Shown here piece by piece: positions 30,850-39,636 of a stretch of 51,694 bases of DNA. The stretch's first letter is position 1. Each line of letters begins with the position of its first letter. The stretch lies in the NCBI GenBank assembly GCA_022570935.1, contig JACZYU010000002.1, forward strand, positions 1-51,694, read 5' to 3'. This DNA is from Planctomycetota bacterium. GTDB taxonomy: Bacteria; Planctomycetota; Brocadiia; Brocadiales; Scalinduaceae. Below the pieces are notes generated by a model. The model saw only the letters and a list, made by a program, of their open reading frames with translations, was not told where the DNA came from and made no database searches. Both the position numbers and the translations under genes were made by a program.

Positions 30850-32388
30850 TTACAATGCCACTGTTTTCCTTATATCATTGATAATAAATTCGTCAGCAGC
30901 ATACGGCCCCCAGGTACCTGCCCGATAAAGGTGAATATGAGGCAATTCTTCACTGGCCCATCCTTCAAGTATGCCATTCACTAACTTCCATGCTACTTCT
31001 ACTTCATCCTGCCGGATAAAGAGTGTACTGTCACCTAATATAGCGTCTAAAATCAGGCGTTCGTATGCTCCCGGAGGCTCTACATCAAAAACGTCGCTGT
31101 AGCTGAACTCCATGTCTTTAGGTTCTAAGATCATTTTCGGGCCCGGAACTTTCATGCCTATGGACAGGCGTATACCTTCATTCGGTTGCACCCGCAATGA
31201 GAGCATATTAGGTTTCATATGATCCTGCTCTTCACCATCGTTATTTTTTATATGACTGAAAAGCGCAAGAGGCGGCTGCCGGAATTCAATATTAACTTCA
31301 GTAAGTCGTTCTGTCAGCGCCTTTCCCGTACGAAGATAAAACGGTACACCGGCCCAGCGCCAGTTGTCCACATGTAATCTCAGCGCTACAAATGTCTCGG
31401 TCACGGAATTGGACTTTACACCTGCCTCTCTTAAATAATCCGGAATCAATTTCCCATCTATAGTTCCTGCCGCATATTGTCCACGTACGGAACACTCGTT
31501 AACTTTACTCTTTTCAATAGGAGGAATAGCGCTCAACACCTTTACCTTTTCATCGCGTACAGCATCAGGCGCAAAAGAGGCAGGCGGCTCCATAGCAACA
31601 AGCGCCAACAATTGCAGCATGTGATTTTGTACCATATCGCGGAGCGCACCAGAATTGTCATAATATCCGCCGCGTCCCTCCACGCATACGGATTCTGCCA
31701 CGGTGATATGAACATGACTCACGTATCGGCGATTCCAGAGCGGTTCAAATATACTATTGCCGAAACGGAACGCCATTATATTTTGAACGGTTTCCTTACC
31801 CAGATAATGATCGATACGATAAATCTGACTCTCATCTAATATGGATGATAAGCTTTTATTTAAATCGTAAGCGGTTTCAAGGTCACGTCCAAAAGGCTTC
31901 TCAACGATAACTCTTGTCCAGCGATTTTTATCATTCGGATCGGAGATGTATCCGGCCTGACCAAGCATTGCAACAATTCCGGAAAAAACGTTGGGAGGTG
32001 TAGATAGGTAAAACAGGCGATTAGCCTTGGCAGAATCTATTCCGCGTTCTTCACCAAGCTTATCCATCAATTTTTTTAAATCATGAAAACTTTTACTGCT
32101 ATCATAGTTTCCGGTTTGGTAATAGCAACATGAACTAAATACTTTTAATTCCCTGGACCCTGCCTCCGGCTTAGATCTGGCAAATTCTACTAAGGCATCT
32201 TCAATTTCAACACGAAATTGTTCATGAGATTTTTCACGTCTGGCAAATCCGACAATCGTGATCTTTTCTGCAAGTAGACCATCTTTGACCAACTGAAACA
32301 AGGCCGGTATCAATTTGCGTTTTGTCAAATCACCAGACGCACCGAAAATAACTATGGTGGCAGGTTCGGCTTTCTGTCGAGTAGGCAT
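30850..32388 (-). CDS. zwf: Glucose-6-phosphate 1-dehydrogenase (left copy)
   Basis: The protein has 512 residues. The N-terminal dinucleotide-binding motif is IVIFGASGDLTKRKLIPAL, and the active-site motif is YRIDHYLGKETVQN, with EKPFGRDLETA before it. It oxidises glucose 6-phosphate with NADP(+) or NAD(+). It is about 94 percent identical by eye to the copy at 35720-37252. It faces away from gnd, with an intron remnant between. The N-terminal few residues (MPTRQK) differ from the other copy, so the duplication begins at about the second to fourth codon. Confidence 0.96.
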   Translation of the reverse strand: MPTRQKAEPATIVIFGASGDLTKRKLIPALFQLVKDGLLAEKITIVGFARREKSHEQFRVEIEDALVEFARSKPEAGSRELKVFSSCCYYQTGNYDSSKSFHDLKKLMDKLGEERGIDSAKANRLFYLSTPPNVFSGIVAMLGQAGYISDPNDKNRWTRVIVEKPFGRDLETAYDLNKSLSSILDESQIYRIDHYLGKETVQNIMAFRFGNSIFEPLWNRRYVSHVHITVAESVCVEGRGGYYDNSGALRDMVQNHMLQLLALVAMEPPASFAPDAVRDEKVKVLSAIPPIEKSKVNECSVRGQYAAGTIDGKLIPDYLREAGVKSNSVTETFVALRLHVDNWRWAGVPFYLRTGKALTERLTEVNIEFRQPPLALFSHIKNNDGEEQDHMKPNMLSLRVQPNEGIRLSIGMKVPGPKMILEPKDMEFSYSDVFDVEPPGAYERLILDAILGDSTLFIRQDEVEVAWKLVNGILEGWASEELPHIHLYRAGTWGPYAADEFIINDIRKTVAL

Positions 32389-32543
32389 AATATGATTCCT
32401 CCATTTAGGTTTATTTTGTTTTCCCTGTTTCTCTACTCTTTCGATTGTAGAGTGTCACATTATTCAAACCATGTGTGAGGAACTTCAACACCCCTCACAG
32501 AACCGGACTTGTGAATTTCTCACATCCGGCTCTTCAACTTAAC

Positions 32544-33135
32544 TCACTTCACATGTGACAGTGTGTATAGATTATGCTTGATACTTGGTTTCGGAAGAGG
32601 ATAACAACTCAGGTAATCATTAAACTTATTCCAGTTCATCTTCTTCTTTTGACTTCGCCTATTCAGCCATTTGCGTACTAAGCGAACTGTTATTGTGTAG
32701 TATTTTGATATCGAGGGCATATTGCCACTAACACCATAATACTGATAGTGCCCCTGTAGTTTAGTCCTTAATACCTTCCACCATTCTTTCGTTTTCACGA
32801 GGTTTCTTATCGATTTAAGCCAGAGATTCATATCCTTGCATTTCGCTTTAAACTTCTTACGACTCGTCTTACGCCCAACTTTAAATCCTCCTTTGCGGGT
32901 CTTGTCGCAGTAGTGGGTAAATCCCAGAAAATCAAACGTATTAGCACGTCTGTTCTGCTTCTTCGCATTCTCACTTTCAAATCTCCCGAAGCTGAACGCT
33001 CTGCTCTTGTCAGGTCGCCGACTCAGAGAGTCTCTGCCTCGGAGAGATGTATCTCAAGCCCATATCTTTCAAATCTGCCCTTAAGTGCTTTTTCAATCCT
33101 TTGGGCATCTTCCGCATACTGAACTACGCAAACAC
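32544..33135 (-). pseudogene. Group II intron reverse transcriptase/maturase, C-terminal remnant
   Basis: Translation of the minus strand from 33135 gives VCVVQYAEDAQRIEKALKG and RFERYGLEIHLSEAETL, then a frameshift. It resumes with FDFLGFTHYCDKTRKGGFKV and a maturase region LRTKLQGHYQYYGVSGN near the end (frame 32831-32544). This is the part of an RT that follows the YADD motif. Upstream of it lies the 3' end of another intron. The host RT differs from the one at 40659, so this is an independent locus, now decayed. Confidence 0.8.
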
Positions 33136-33485
33136 GGTGAGTCACGCAAGGGAACTTCCCCCTCACGTGCTCTAAAAACCCGGCGTGAACCTCTCAGCTC
33201 AACGGGCTCCCATTATCCAACCGCTGGTTTTAAGCCCATCTTCCAGTGCGGAAACAACCAGGGTTCCTTACTGGCTATTCTGCCCAAAAAGTACTCTGCA
33301 CGCCTGCAATGACCTTTCAACCTCTTAAATTTCCGTGTGACCCACCTAACAAGAGTCCTGTTAAGGTGCCTTAATATTGGATACATTGCCGATTTGTAAA
33401 AACTGCAATAATAATTTATCCAACCCCGGATTACCGGACTAAACATATTGGATAAATCTTCAAGGGACTTATCGCTACGCAGATG
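33136..33485 (-). mobile_element. 3' remnant of an inner group II intron inserted at the YADD site
   Basis: Reversed, it is a near copy of 43108-43457: the C-terminus of the same RT (LHLRSDKSLEDLSNMFSPVIRGWIN, then ...FPHWKMGLKPAVG), followed by the same domain V (AGCCCGTTGAGCTGAGAGG...) and domain VI ending TGACTCACC. It is cut at 33485 by the palindrome at 33489-33563. Confidence 0.85.
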
Positions 33486-33488
33486 TAG

Positions 33489-33563
33489 AAAATAGGGACA
33501 GCGACTGTTTATTACTTTTTTTTATGGCATTCCCAGCCATAAAATAGTCGCTGTCCCTATTTT
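33489..33563. repeat. 75-bp inverted-repeat element with perfect 18-bp arms
   Basis: The arms AAAATAGGGACAGCGACT and its reverse complement are perfect. The loop holds a second small hairpin (ATGGC...GCCAT). It abuts the truncated intron remnant. A half copy lies at 50418-50442 (with GGATAG). It looks like a non-autonomous element or a transposon end pair. The following stretch 33564-33913 has no gene that I can support. Confidence 0.85.
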
Positions 33564-33913
33564 CTCTGCATAATAAGTATTAAACAACCGGCTAAAGAAT
33601 TTCCTGCATCCATGGTCAATCCGGAAAACGGGACGCTTCACTGGATGCTGGATTCTGAAGCTATGGTTTTAATCAATAAAAACGCAAGAGAAGTTATGTT
33701 TCCTTTTTAAGTAACAATTAACTCGCCCGAAGATTTTGATGTAGGGTGAATTAAAGTCCACGGCGTTTTTTGTCCGGGGAAGCGGGGCGCCTGCCTGCCG
33801 GTAGGCGGGAATCCACCAATTATCTATGTTTTCTCAGCGATCACTGCGGTGAACTATTATAAAAAGGGGATAAAAAAAATATAGGTGTTATTATAGCAAT
33901 ATGTACAACTGTT

Positions 33914-34063
33914 GTGGCCACAACGGCAGGAGTTGCAACAATAATGTCGACAATTCGGTATATGAAAACCGAAAATAGCAAAATACTAAAAGAAATCGAA
34001 AAAGGGCAAGTTCCAATTGCAAAAATACTTGAACATATCGAATTTAACACGAGTAAAGCATAA
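33914..34063 (+). CDS. Possible small membrane protein upstream of gnd
   Basis: A 49-residue frame from GTG reads VATTAGVATIMSTIRYMKTE, then NSKILKEIEKGQVPIAKILEHI. The frame is open further upstream and would add a hydrophobic IGVIIAICTTV segment, but no standard start is there. The composition looks protein-like, with a membrane helix then a charged helix. Its stop lies 23 bp before the gnd start. It may be a remnant. Confidence 0.3.
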   Translation: MATTAGVATIMSTIRYMKTENSKILKEIEKGQVPIAKILEHIEFNTSKA

Positions 34064-34086
34064 AATATTATTAGTGAAAGGAAATT

Positions 34087-35505
34087 ATGAATAAGCAAGT
34101 TTTTGGCATGATCGGTCTGGGAGTGATGGGACAGAATTTTGTACTGAATGTGGAACGCAACGGTTTTGGCGTTGCTGTTTATAATCGAACTGCGGAAACA
34201 ACAGAGAAATATATTGCGGGTCCTGCCGCCGGCAAGAATATTAAACCTGCATATACATTAAAAGAATTTGTTGATGCACTGGAAAGTCCTCGCAAGATCA
34301 TGTTACTGGTTAAAGCCGGTGCGCCTGTTGATGCGACTATCCAACAACTTATTCCTTTACTGGATAAAGGTGATTTGATTATAGACGGTGGGAACTCTTT
34401 TTTCCTTGATACCGAAAGACGGGCTAAAGAACTGGAGTCTCAGGGTTTTAATTTTTTTGGTATGGGCGTTTCCGGTGGAGAAGAAGGCGCTTTATGGGGG
34501 CAGAGTTTGATGCCTGGTGGTTCCAGAGATGCTTATAAGGAAGTTAAACCTATTATGAATGCGGTAGCTGCAAAGGCAGAAGAGGATGGTGAACCTTGTG
34601 TCACATATTTAGGTCCGGGGGGTTCAGGGCATTATGTTAAAATGGTACACAATGGTATTGAGTATGGTGACATGGAGCTTATTGCCGAGGCTTATTATTT
34701 GCTCGACCGTGCCCTTGGATTATCTGCTCAGGAATTTCACGAAATATTTTCCGAGTGGAATAAATCTGAATTATCATCATATCTAATTGAAATCACTGCG
34801 AAGATTTTTAAGAAGATAGACGAAGATACCGGAAGACCGTTAGTAGATGTAATACTGGACAAAGCCGGGCAAAAAGGAACCGGAAGATGGATGGGCGAAA
34901 ATGCGCTGGAATTGGGGATATCAATACCTACAATAATTGCTGCGGTTAATGGAAGAATTCTCTCTTCACAGAAGGAAGAACGTGTGTATGCTTCAAGTGT
35001 ATTAACAGGCCCTGCAAAAAAGTATGAAGGCGGATCACAAAAGTTGATAGATGCAACAAGAGATGCACTTTATGTATCTAAAATTTGTTCTTATGCTCAG
35101 GGTATGAGTTTGCTTAAAAAAGCTTCTGTGGAGTACGGATATAACATGGATTTAGGAGCAATTGCAAAAATCTGGAGAGCAGGTTGTATTATCAGGGCCA
35201 GGCTTCTTAATGATATAACCAGCGCTTTTAATCGAAACAAGGATCTACCAAATTTACTCGTTGATGAAGTGTTTCGAGAGTCAGTAAATAGCAGACAGGA
35301 ATCCTGGCGTTTTGTCATTAAATGTGCTATAGAAATGGGTATTTCCATGCCGGCTATGAGCGCTTCGCTGGCTTATTATGATTCTTACCGCAGCGAACGT
35401 CTGCCTGCTAATTTGATTCAGGCACAAAGGGATTTCTTTGGGGCACATACATTCGAGCGTATTGATAAACCGGGTACCTTTCATGCTGACTGGGAGGAGA
35501 AGTGA
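34087..35505 (+). CDS. gnd: 6-phosphogluconate dehydrogenase, decarboxylating
   Basis: The protein has 472 residues, the standard long form. FGMIGLGVMGQNFVLNVERNG is the NADP-binding motif, GMGVSGGEEGALWG the substrate loop, GGSGHYVKMVHNGIEYGDM holds the catalytic Lys and His, and the C-terminal tail is present (GTFHADWEE). It converts 6-phosphogluconate to ribulose 5-phosphate, the step after zwf and lactonase; no lactonase gene is in the window. GAAAGGAA precedes the ATG. It lies between two inverted zwf copies and in the same direction as the right one. Confidence 0.97.
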   Translation: MNKQVFGMIGLGVMGQNFVLNVERNGFGVAVYNRTAETTEKYIAGPAAGKNIKPAYTLKEFVDALESPRKIMLLVKAGAPVDATIQQLIPLLDKGDLIIDGGNSFFLDTERRAKELESQGFNFFGMGVSGGEEGALWGQSLMPGGSRDAYKEVKPIMNAVAAKAEEDGEPCVTYLGPGGSGHYVKMVHNGIEYGDMELIAEAYYLLDRALGLSAQEFHEIFSEWNKSELSSYLIEITAKIFKKIDEDTGRPLVDVILDKAGQKGTGRWMGENALELGISIPTIIAAVNGRILSSQKEERVYASSVLTGPAKKYEGGSQKLIDATRDALYVSKICSYAQGMSLLKKASVEYGYNMDLGAIAKIWRAGCIIRARLLNDITSAFNRNKDLPNLLVDEVFRESVNSRQESWRFVIKCAIEMGISMPAMSASLAYYDSYRSERLPANLIQAQRDFFGAHTFERIDKPGTFHADWEEK

Positions 35506-35575
35506 ATACAACACAAGCCATAATCTTATACACATCACAAAATAGTTTTCAGAAAAAACCGAAAACTATTTTGCC

Positions 35576-35629
35576 CCTGCCTACCGGCAGGCAGGCGAGT
35601 AAAGTCCTCGGCGTTTTTCAGTCCGGGGA
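35576..35629. repeat. CCTGCC palindrome and short hairpin repeat between gnd and zwf
   Basis: Within the 214-bp gap are CCTGCCTACCGGCAGGCAGG (35576-35595) and TCCTCGG...CCGGGGA (35605-35629), one copy of each of the two main dispersed repeat classes. The same two classes are joined at the end of the PFK gene and at 33757-33809. They seem to travel or insert together. Confidence 0.75.
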
Positions 35630-35719
35630 TAACTGCAACCAAGATTTGGTTTTTGAGAAAACCAAAAACCAAACCGGTTTTAGTATACATACTAATTTTA
35701 AACAAAAAAGGGGCAAGAA

Positions 35720-37252
35720 ATGAAGAAAGCCGAGCCTGTCACCATAGTTATTTTTGGTGCGTCTGGTGATTTGACAAAACGCAAATTAATACCGGCTTTG
35801 TTTCAGTTGGTCAAAGATGGTCTACTTGCAGAAAAGATCACGATTGTCGGATTTGCCAGACGTGAAAAATCTCATGAACAATTTCGTGTTGAAATTGAAG
35901 ATGCCTTAGTGGAATTTGCCCGATCTAAGCCTGAGGCAGGATCAAGCGAATTAAAAGTCTTTAGTTCATGTTGCTATTACCAAACCGGAAACTATGATAG
36001 TAGCGAAAGCTTTAAAGATTTAGGAAAATTACTAGAAAAGCTTGATGAAGAACGTGGAATGGATTCTGCCAAGGCCAACCGCTTGTTCTACCTCTCTACA
36101 CCTCCCAACGTTTTTTCCGGAATAGTTGCAATGCTTGGCCAGACCGGACATATCTCCGATCCGAATGATAAAGATCACTGGACAAGAGTCATAGTTGAGA
36201 AGCCTTTTGGACGAGACCTTGAAACCGCTTGCGATTTAAATAAAAGCTTATCATCTATTTTAGATGAGAGCCAGATTTATCGTATCGATCATTATCTGGG
36301 TAAGGAAACCGTTCAAAATATAATGGCGTTCCGCTTCGGCAACAGCATATTTGAACCGCTCTGGAACCGGCGCTACGTGAGTCATGTTCATATCACAGTG
36401 GCAGAATCCGTATGCGTGGAGGGCCGCGGTGGCTATTATGACAATTCGGGAGCGCTCCGCGATATGGTACAAAATCACATGTTGCAATTGTTGGCGCTTA
36501 TTGCCATGGAGCCGCCTGCATCATTTGCGCCTGATGCTGTTCGAGATGAGAAAGTAAAGTTATTAAGTGCAATTCCTCCCATTAAATCGAATGAGGTTAA
36601 TGAGTATTCCGTACGTGGACAATATGCGGCAGGAACTATAGATGGAAAATTAATTCCGGATTATTTAAGAGAGGCTGGTGTAAAGTCCAATTCTGTGACC
36701 GAGACCTTTGTAGCGCTGAGATTACATGTGGACAACTGGCGCTGGGCGGGTGTACCGTTTTATCTTCGTACCGGAAAGGCACTGACAGAACGCCTTACTG
36801 AAGTAAATATTGAATTTCGGCAGCCGCCTCTTGCTCTTTTCAGTCATATAAAAGATGATGGGGAGACAGAGGAACAGAGTCGTATGAAACCTAATATGCT
36901 CTCATTGCGGGTACAACCGAATGAAGGTATACGCCTGTCCATAGGCATGAAAGTTCCGGGCCCGAAAATGATTTTAGAACCTAAAGATATGGAATTCAGC
37001 TACAGCAACGTTTTTGATGTAGAGCCGCCAGGGGCATATGAGCGCTTGATTTTAGATGCTATATTAGGTGACAGCACTCTCTTTATCAGGCAGGATGAAG
37101 TCGAAGTAGCATGGACGTTAATGAATGGCATACTTAAAGGATGGGCCAGTGAAGAATTGCCTCATATTCACCTTTATCGGGCCGGCACCTGGGGGCCGTA
37201 TGCTGCTGACGAATTTATTGCCAATGATATAAGAAAAACAGGGGCGTTGTAA
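35720..37252 (+). CDS. zwf: Glucose-6-phosphate 1-dehydrogenase (right copy)
   Basis: The protein has 510 residues with the same motifs as the left copy (FGASGDLTKRKLIPAL; RIDHYLGKETVQN). The start is MKKAEPVTIVIFG with GGGGCAAGAA before the ATG. Differences from the left copy cluster in a few surface segments (for example SSESFKDLGKLLEKLDEERG versus SSKSFHDLKKLMDKLGEERG). Both copies look functional. This one is downstream of gnd and co-directional, so it is the likelier partner in an operon. Confidence 0.96.
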   Translation: MKKAEPVTIVIFGASGDLTKRKLIPALFQLVKDGLLAEKITIVGFARREKSHEQFRVEIEDALVEFARSKPEAGSSELKVFSSCCYYQTGNYDSSESFKDLGKLLEKLDEERGMDSAKANRLFYLSTPPNVFSGIVAMLGQTGHISDPNDKDHWTRVIVEKPFGRDLETACDLNKSLSSILDESQIYRIDHYLGKETVQNIMAFRFGNSIFEPLWNRRYVSHVHITVAESVCVEGRGGYYDNSGALRDMVQNHMLQLLALIAMEPPASFAPDAVRDEKVKLLSAIPPIKSNEVNEYSVRGQYAAGTIDGKLIPDYLREAGVKSNSVTETFVALRLHVDNWRWAGVPFYLRTGKALTERLTEVNIEFRQPPLALFSHIKDDGETEEQSRMKPNMLSLRVQPNEGIRLSIGMKVPGPKMILEPKDMEFSYSNVFDVEPPGAYERLILDAILGDSTLFIRQDEVEVAWTLMNGILKGWASEELPHIHLYRAGTWGPYAADEFIANDIRKTGAL

Positions 37253-37254
37253 TT

Positions 37255-37340
37255 AAAAAAGGGACACATCCCATTTATCCAAGTCCGAGTATGACCAGAA
37301 AAACTTTTTAAGTGGGTAAATGGGATGTGTCCCTTTTTTT
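37255..37340. terminator. Inverted-repeat element, likely bidirectional terminator between zwf and rhodanese genes
   Basis: AAAAAAGGGACACATCCCATTTA and its reverse complement enclose a ~40-bp loop and are followed by a T run. This gives a strong hairpin with T tracts in both senses. It ends exactly at the stop codon of the minus-strand rhodanese gene. A related element follows the left zwf copy. Confidence 0.7.
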
Positions 37341-37869
37341 AATGATATTTCCTCTCGAGCAGTTTTCTCCATTGGGCATTATAAGGATGTACCTTGTGTA
37401 CTGTAACTTTATCCTGTACCAGCGGCCTTCCCTCATTAGCCCAATTAAAGATTGATCCTTCCAGGTTGTATACCTTCGTAAAACCCATGTTCTGTAATTT
37501 TCTTGCCAGGAGGGAAGAACGATAACCTACGGAACAATAGACGACAATTGGACTGTCTGGTTTGATATCTGTGAGATGTTTCAGGGGGTCTGTATTATAA
37601 GGGATATTTCTTGCTCCGGTAATATGACTCACGCGAAATTCTTTCATGCCTCTGGCATCTATTAAGATTATAGAACCGTTTTTGGAACCTGTCAGCCATG
37701 AATGTAGCTCATCCGTCCAGAGTTGTTTAACATCAGGGTACTTATCTCTGATATCACTAATCACTTCTGTCAAGGTTAGTGTTTCCTGATTATGTGAACA
37801 CCCTGACATTGTTTCCAGTCCTGCTATGGCGAACATTACGATTAGAATAAAAACCCTTTTCTTTCTCAT
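37339..37869 (-). CDS. Rhodanese-domain lipoprotein (right copy)
   Basis: The protein has 176 residues. The lipobox is MSGC, the active loop YCSVGYRSS, and the body follows the left copy closely (NLEGSIFNWANEGRPLVQ versus NLEGSIFKWANEGRPLVQ). The first ~10 residues differ and the C-terminus is shorter by nine residues, because it ends in the adjoining hairpin element. The active cysteine is retained. It belongs to the right arm of the inverted duplication. Confidence 0.88.
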   Translation of the reverse strand: MRKKRVFILIVMFAIAGLETMSGCSHNQETLTLTEVISDIRDKYPDVKQLWTDELHSWLTGSKNGSIILIDARGMKEFRVSHITGARNIPYNTDPLKHLTDIKPDSPIVVYCSVGYRSSLLARKLQNMGFTKVYNLEGSIFNWANEGRPLVQDKVTVHKVHPYNAQWRKLLERKYH

Positions 37870-37987
37870 CTACTCTGATATTTCCTTGATAACAAACGCG
37901 GTTTGAACCGTTTAAACCGTTATTTTTCCCCAACTTCAGACACTTCAAACTTGGCTTCGGCGTGAACTCAGTCGAACGGTTGCTAAG

Positions 37988-38290
37988 TCATACTTCGTCT
38001 ACATCAAACCATAACTCATCAACATCATTCCTGTGAATCTTGATATTTACGTTTCCTTTAGCAATATACGAAGACAATTCGTTGAGGTTTCCTAAAGCAA
38101 ATGAAAGGAACTCATGATCTTCTATTTCATCGCTGAGTAACTGTTCATACATTCTAAAAGCGGTTTCAATATCTATTTCACCCTTACTGAGTGTTGCGAC
38201 TACCTCTGCTAATTTTGATATGCAATCCGGCGAGATTTGATGAAAGTAAGCCCTTTCTTCAGGTTGGGTCCAACCGGGGTTATCTATCAT
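37988..38290 (-). CDS. Hypothetical protein, full-length copy of the duplicated small gene
   Basis: The protein has 100 residues, acidic and helical (FHQISPDCISKLAEVVATLS, then IETAFRMYEQLLSDEIEDHEF), and ends in DVDELWFDVDEV. No family is recognised. It is the outermost gene of the right duplication arm. Its left-arm counterpart has lost ~63 residues. Confidence 0.6.
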   Translation of the reverse strand: MIDNPGWTQPEERAYFHQISPDCISKLAEVVATLSKGEIDIETAFRMYEQLLSDEIEDHEFLSFALGNLNELSSYIAKGNVNIKIHRNDVDELWFDVDEV

Positions 38291-38650
38291 TTTTCCTCTG
38301 GATTTATAGTTTATAGCATCTCTATTATAAACATCAGTATTTCCACAATCTACAAAATTGTAATACCGTACAAGACATATATTCCGTCAAATGATGTACG
38401 AGAAAGAGTTTTCACAAATATTTATATTCTCTGGTGTTTTGCTTGCCCGGCGGATTGTTTGGCGTGGCTTTATTTAGTCTATAGGTATTGCCCTAACAGT
38501 GATTGGTGTGATAGCTCAGAAAATTTAAGGAAGTGGTTGTTTGACTTTATTGCGAATCGGTTTGCTATATTTGACGAATAGTACACTCAAGCGAGGATAA
38601 AAAACAAAAAAGTGGTGATACATGCAAAATTATTAACAAGGTTATCAACT

Positions 38651-39037
38651 CTATAAGAAGTAGTCTATTTTTTCCCCGGACTCTTTAGATGCATCTATGC
38701 CTGAAGAACCGAAAATCCCACTTCTCTTGTCCGCCATCTTAAGTAATTTAGCTAATACATTTTCATCAATGTTTTGTACTGTATGCGTTTGAGTTTTCCC
38801 GTCGGCCTTGACCTGTTTATTTGTATCTCCTGCCCTGGATCCACTATCGGATTTTGCCGCTCTGGCAAGATCTATGCTCTTCTGGCTGAGTTGGACGGTA
38901 TCAGTCTTAATTGCTGCTGATTGAGCAGCGGCAACTTTACTATCTGACTTTTTTTTACCGGCCAGGTTCTCTGCCGTATCAGCCTTTGATAATTCCGGCT
39001 TTTTAATTATTTGTTGATTTGTATTTGTTATCTTCAA
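38651..39037 (-). CDS. Hypothetical low-complexity protein (possible FlgM-like)
   Basis: The protein has 128 residues, rich in Lys, Ser, Ala and Asp. KTDTVQLSQKSIDLARAAK resembles the motif that begins the conserved part of FlgM-type anti-sigma factors and other flagellar-linked small proteins, but the match is short. The next gene is a PilZ protein on the same strand, 96 bp upstream. The function is left open. The gap 38291-38650 shows no gene. Confidence 0.5.
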   Translation of the reverse strand: MKITNTNQQIIKKPELSKADTAENLAGKKKSDSKVAAAQSAAIKTDTVQLSQKSIDLARAAKSDSGSRAGDTNKQVKADGKTQTHTVQNIDENVLAKLLKMADKRSGIFGSSGIDASKESGEKIDYFL

Positions 39038-39133
39038 TGTTTACTTCTTCTCCATAAGGCTTAATAATTTGTTTCTGTTTTCAGGACTCAACAAAGAATT
39101 GAGACCTGTCTGGTATTACAGTAATCCCTGAGA

Positions 39134-39505
39134 TTAGCCCATCTGAAGATCAAGTTTATCCTTGAATTTCATGGCGACTCCCAATCTGTTACCATGACTG
39201 GTAATATTTTTTATGTCATTTCTGACAATAAAACCATTTCCCTTAAGATTGATATATCTTGGTTCTAAACCTGGTGTGTGTGTAGATGCATTTATCTGAA
39301 CAGGGATTGTTTTCCCCGGAGAAAATGCCTCTATGTCATTTGTTATCACTTCGAAATAAACTCCAGTCGTACTAATGTTTATTGTCTCGCACTTATGGCC
39401 GTTTAACATTATCTGAAATGTCAGATCTAATCGTTCACTTGCCCTTGTATCTATTACGTCGCTTAATTCGAAAATGTGTTTTGTTTCACATAACGCAGTA
39501 GTCAT
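39134..39505 (-). CDS. PilZ-domain protein (cyclic di-GMP binding)
   Basis: From the ATG at 39505 the protein has 123 residues. This start has a strong AAAAGGGGA at good spacing; an upstream ATG at 39568 has a weaker site. PilZ motifs are RASER (the RxxxR part) and NISTTGVYFEV (the D/NxSxxG part), with a barrel after them. It would bind cyclic di-GMP and control motility or surface behaviour. With the HD-GYP-like gene in this window it hints at cyclic di-GMP signalling. Confidence 0.75.
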   Translation of the reverse strand: MTTALCETKHIFELSDVIDTRASERLDLTFQIMLNGHKCETINISTTGVYFEVITNDIEAFSPGKTIPVQINASTHTPGLEPRYINLKGNGFIVRNDIKNITSHGNRLGVAMKFKDKLDLQMG

Positions 39506-39612
39506 AATCAAATCCCCTTTTAACTGTTCAACTAATTCCTTTTTTTCCCTTACACAGTAATCGCTCATTTTCCTAATTTAAGAATTACTCTGCCTTGATA
39601 ACTTGAGACAGC

Positions 39613-39636
39613 CACTGGTTTGGTCAGACCAGTGGA
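39613..39636. other. Hairpin in the 0.65-kb gap before the outer intron
   Basis: CCACTGGT-TTGGTCAG-ACCAGTGG is a perfect 8-bp stem in the leader side of the PilZ gene. The rest of 39569-40213 holds G-rich and C-rich runs near 39935-39975 (GGGGGGGG, CCCCTCACCTGGGGTG) that could pair, and no gene. Confidence 0.4.

Noticed and set aside
38237-38581. 114-residue plus-strand frame after the duplicated small gene
   Set aside because: Starts antisense inside the small gene and shows no domain or ribosome site; composition is that of non-coding AT-rich DNA.
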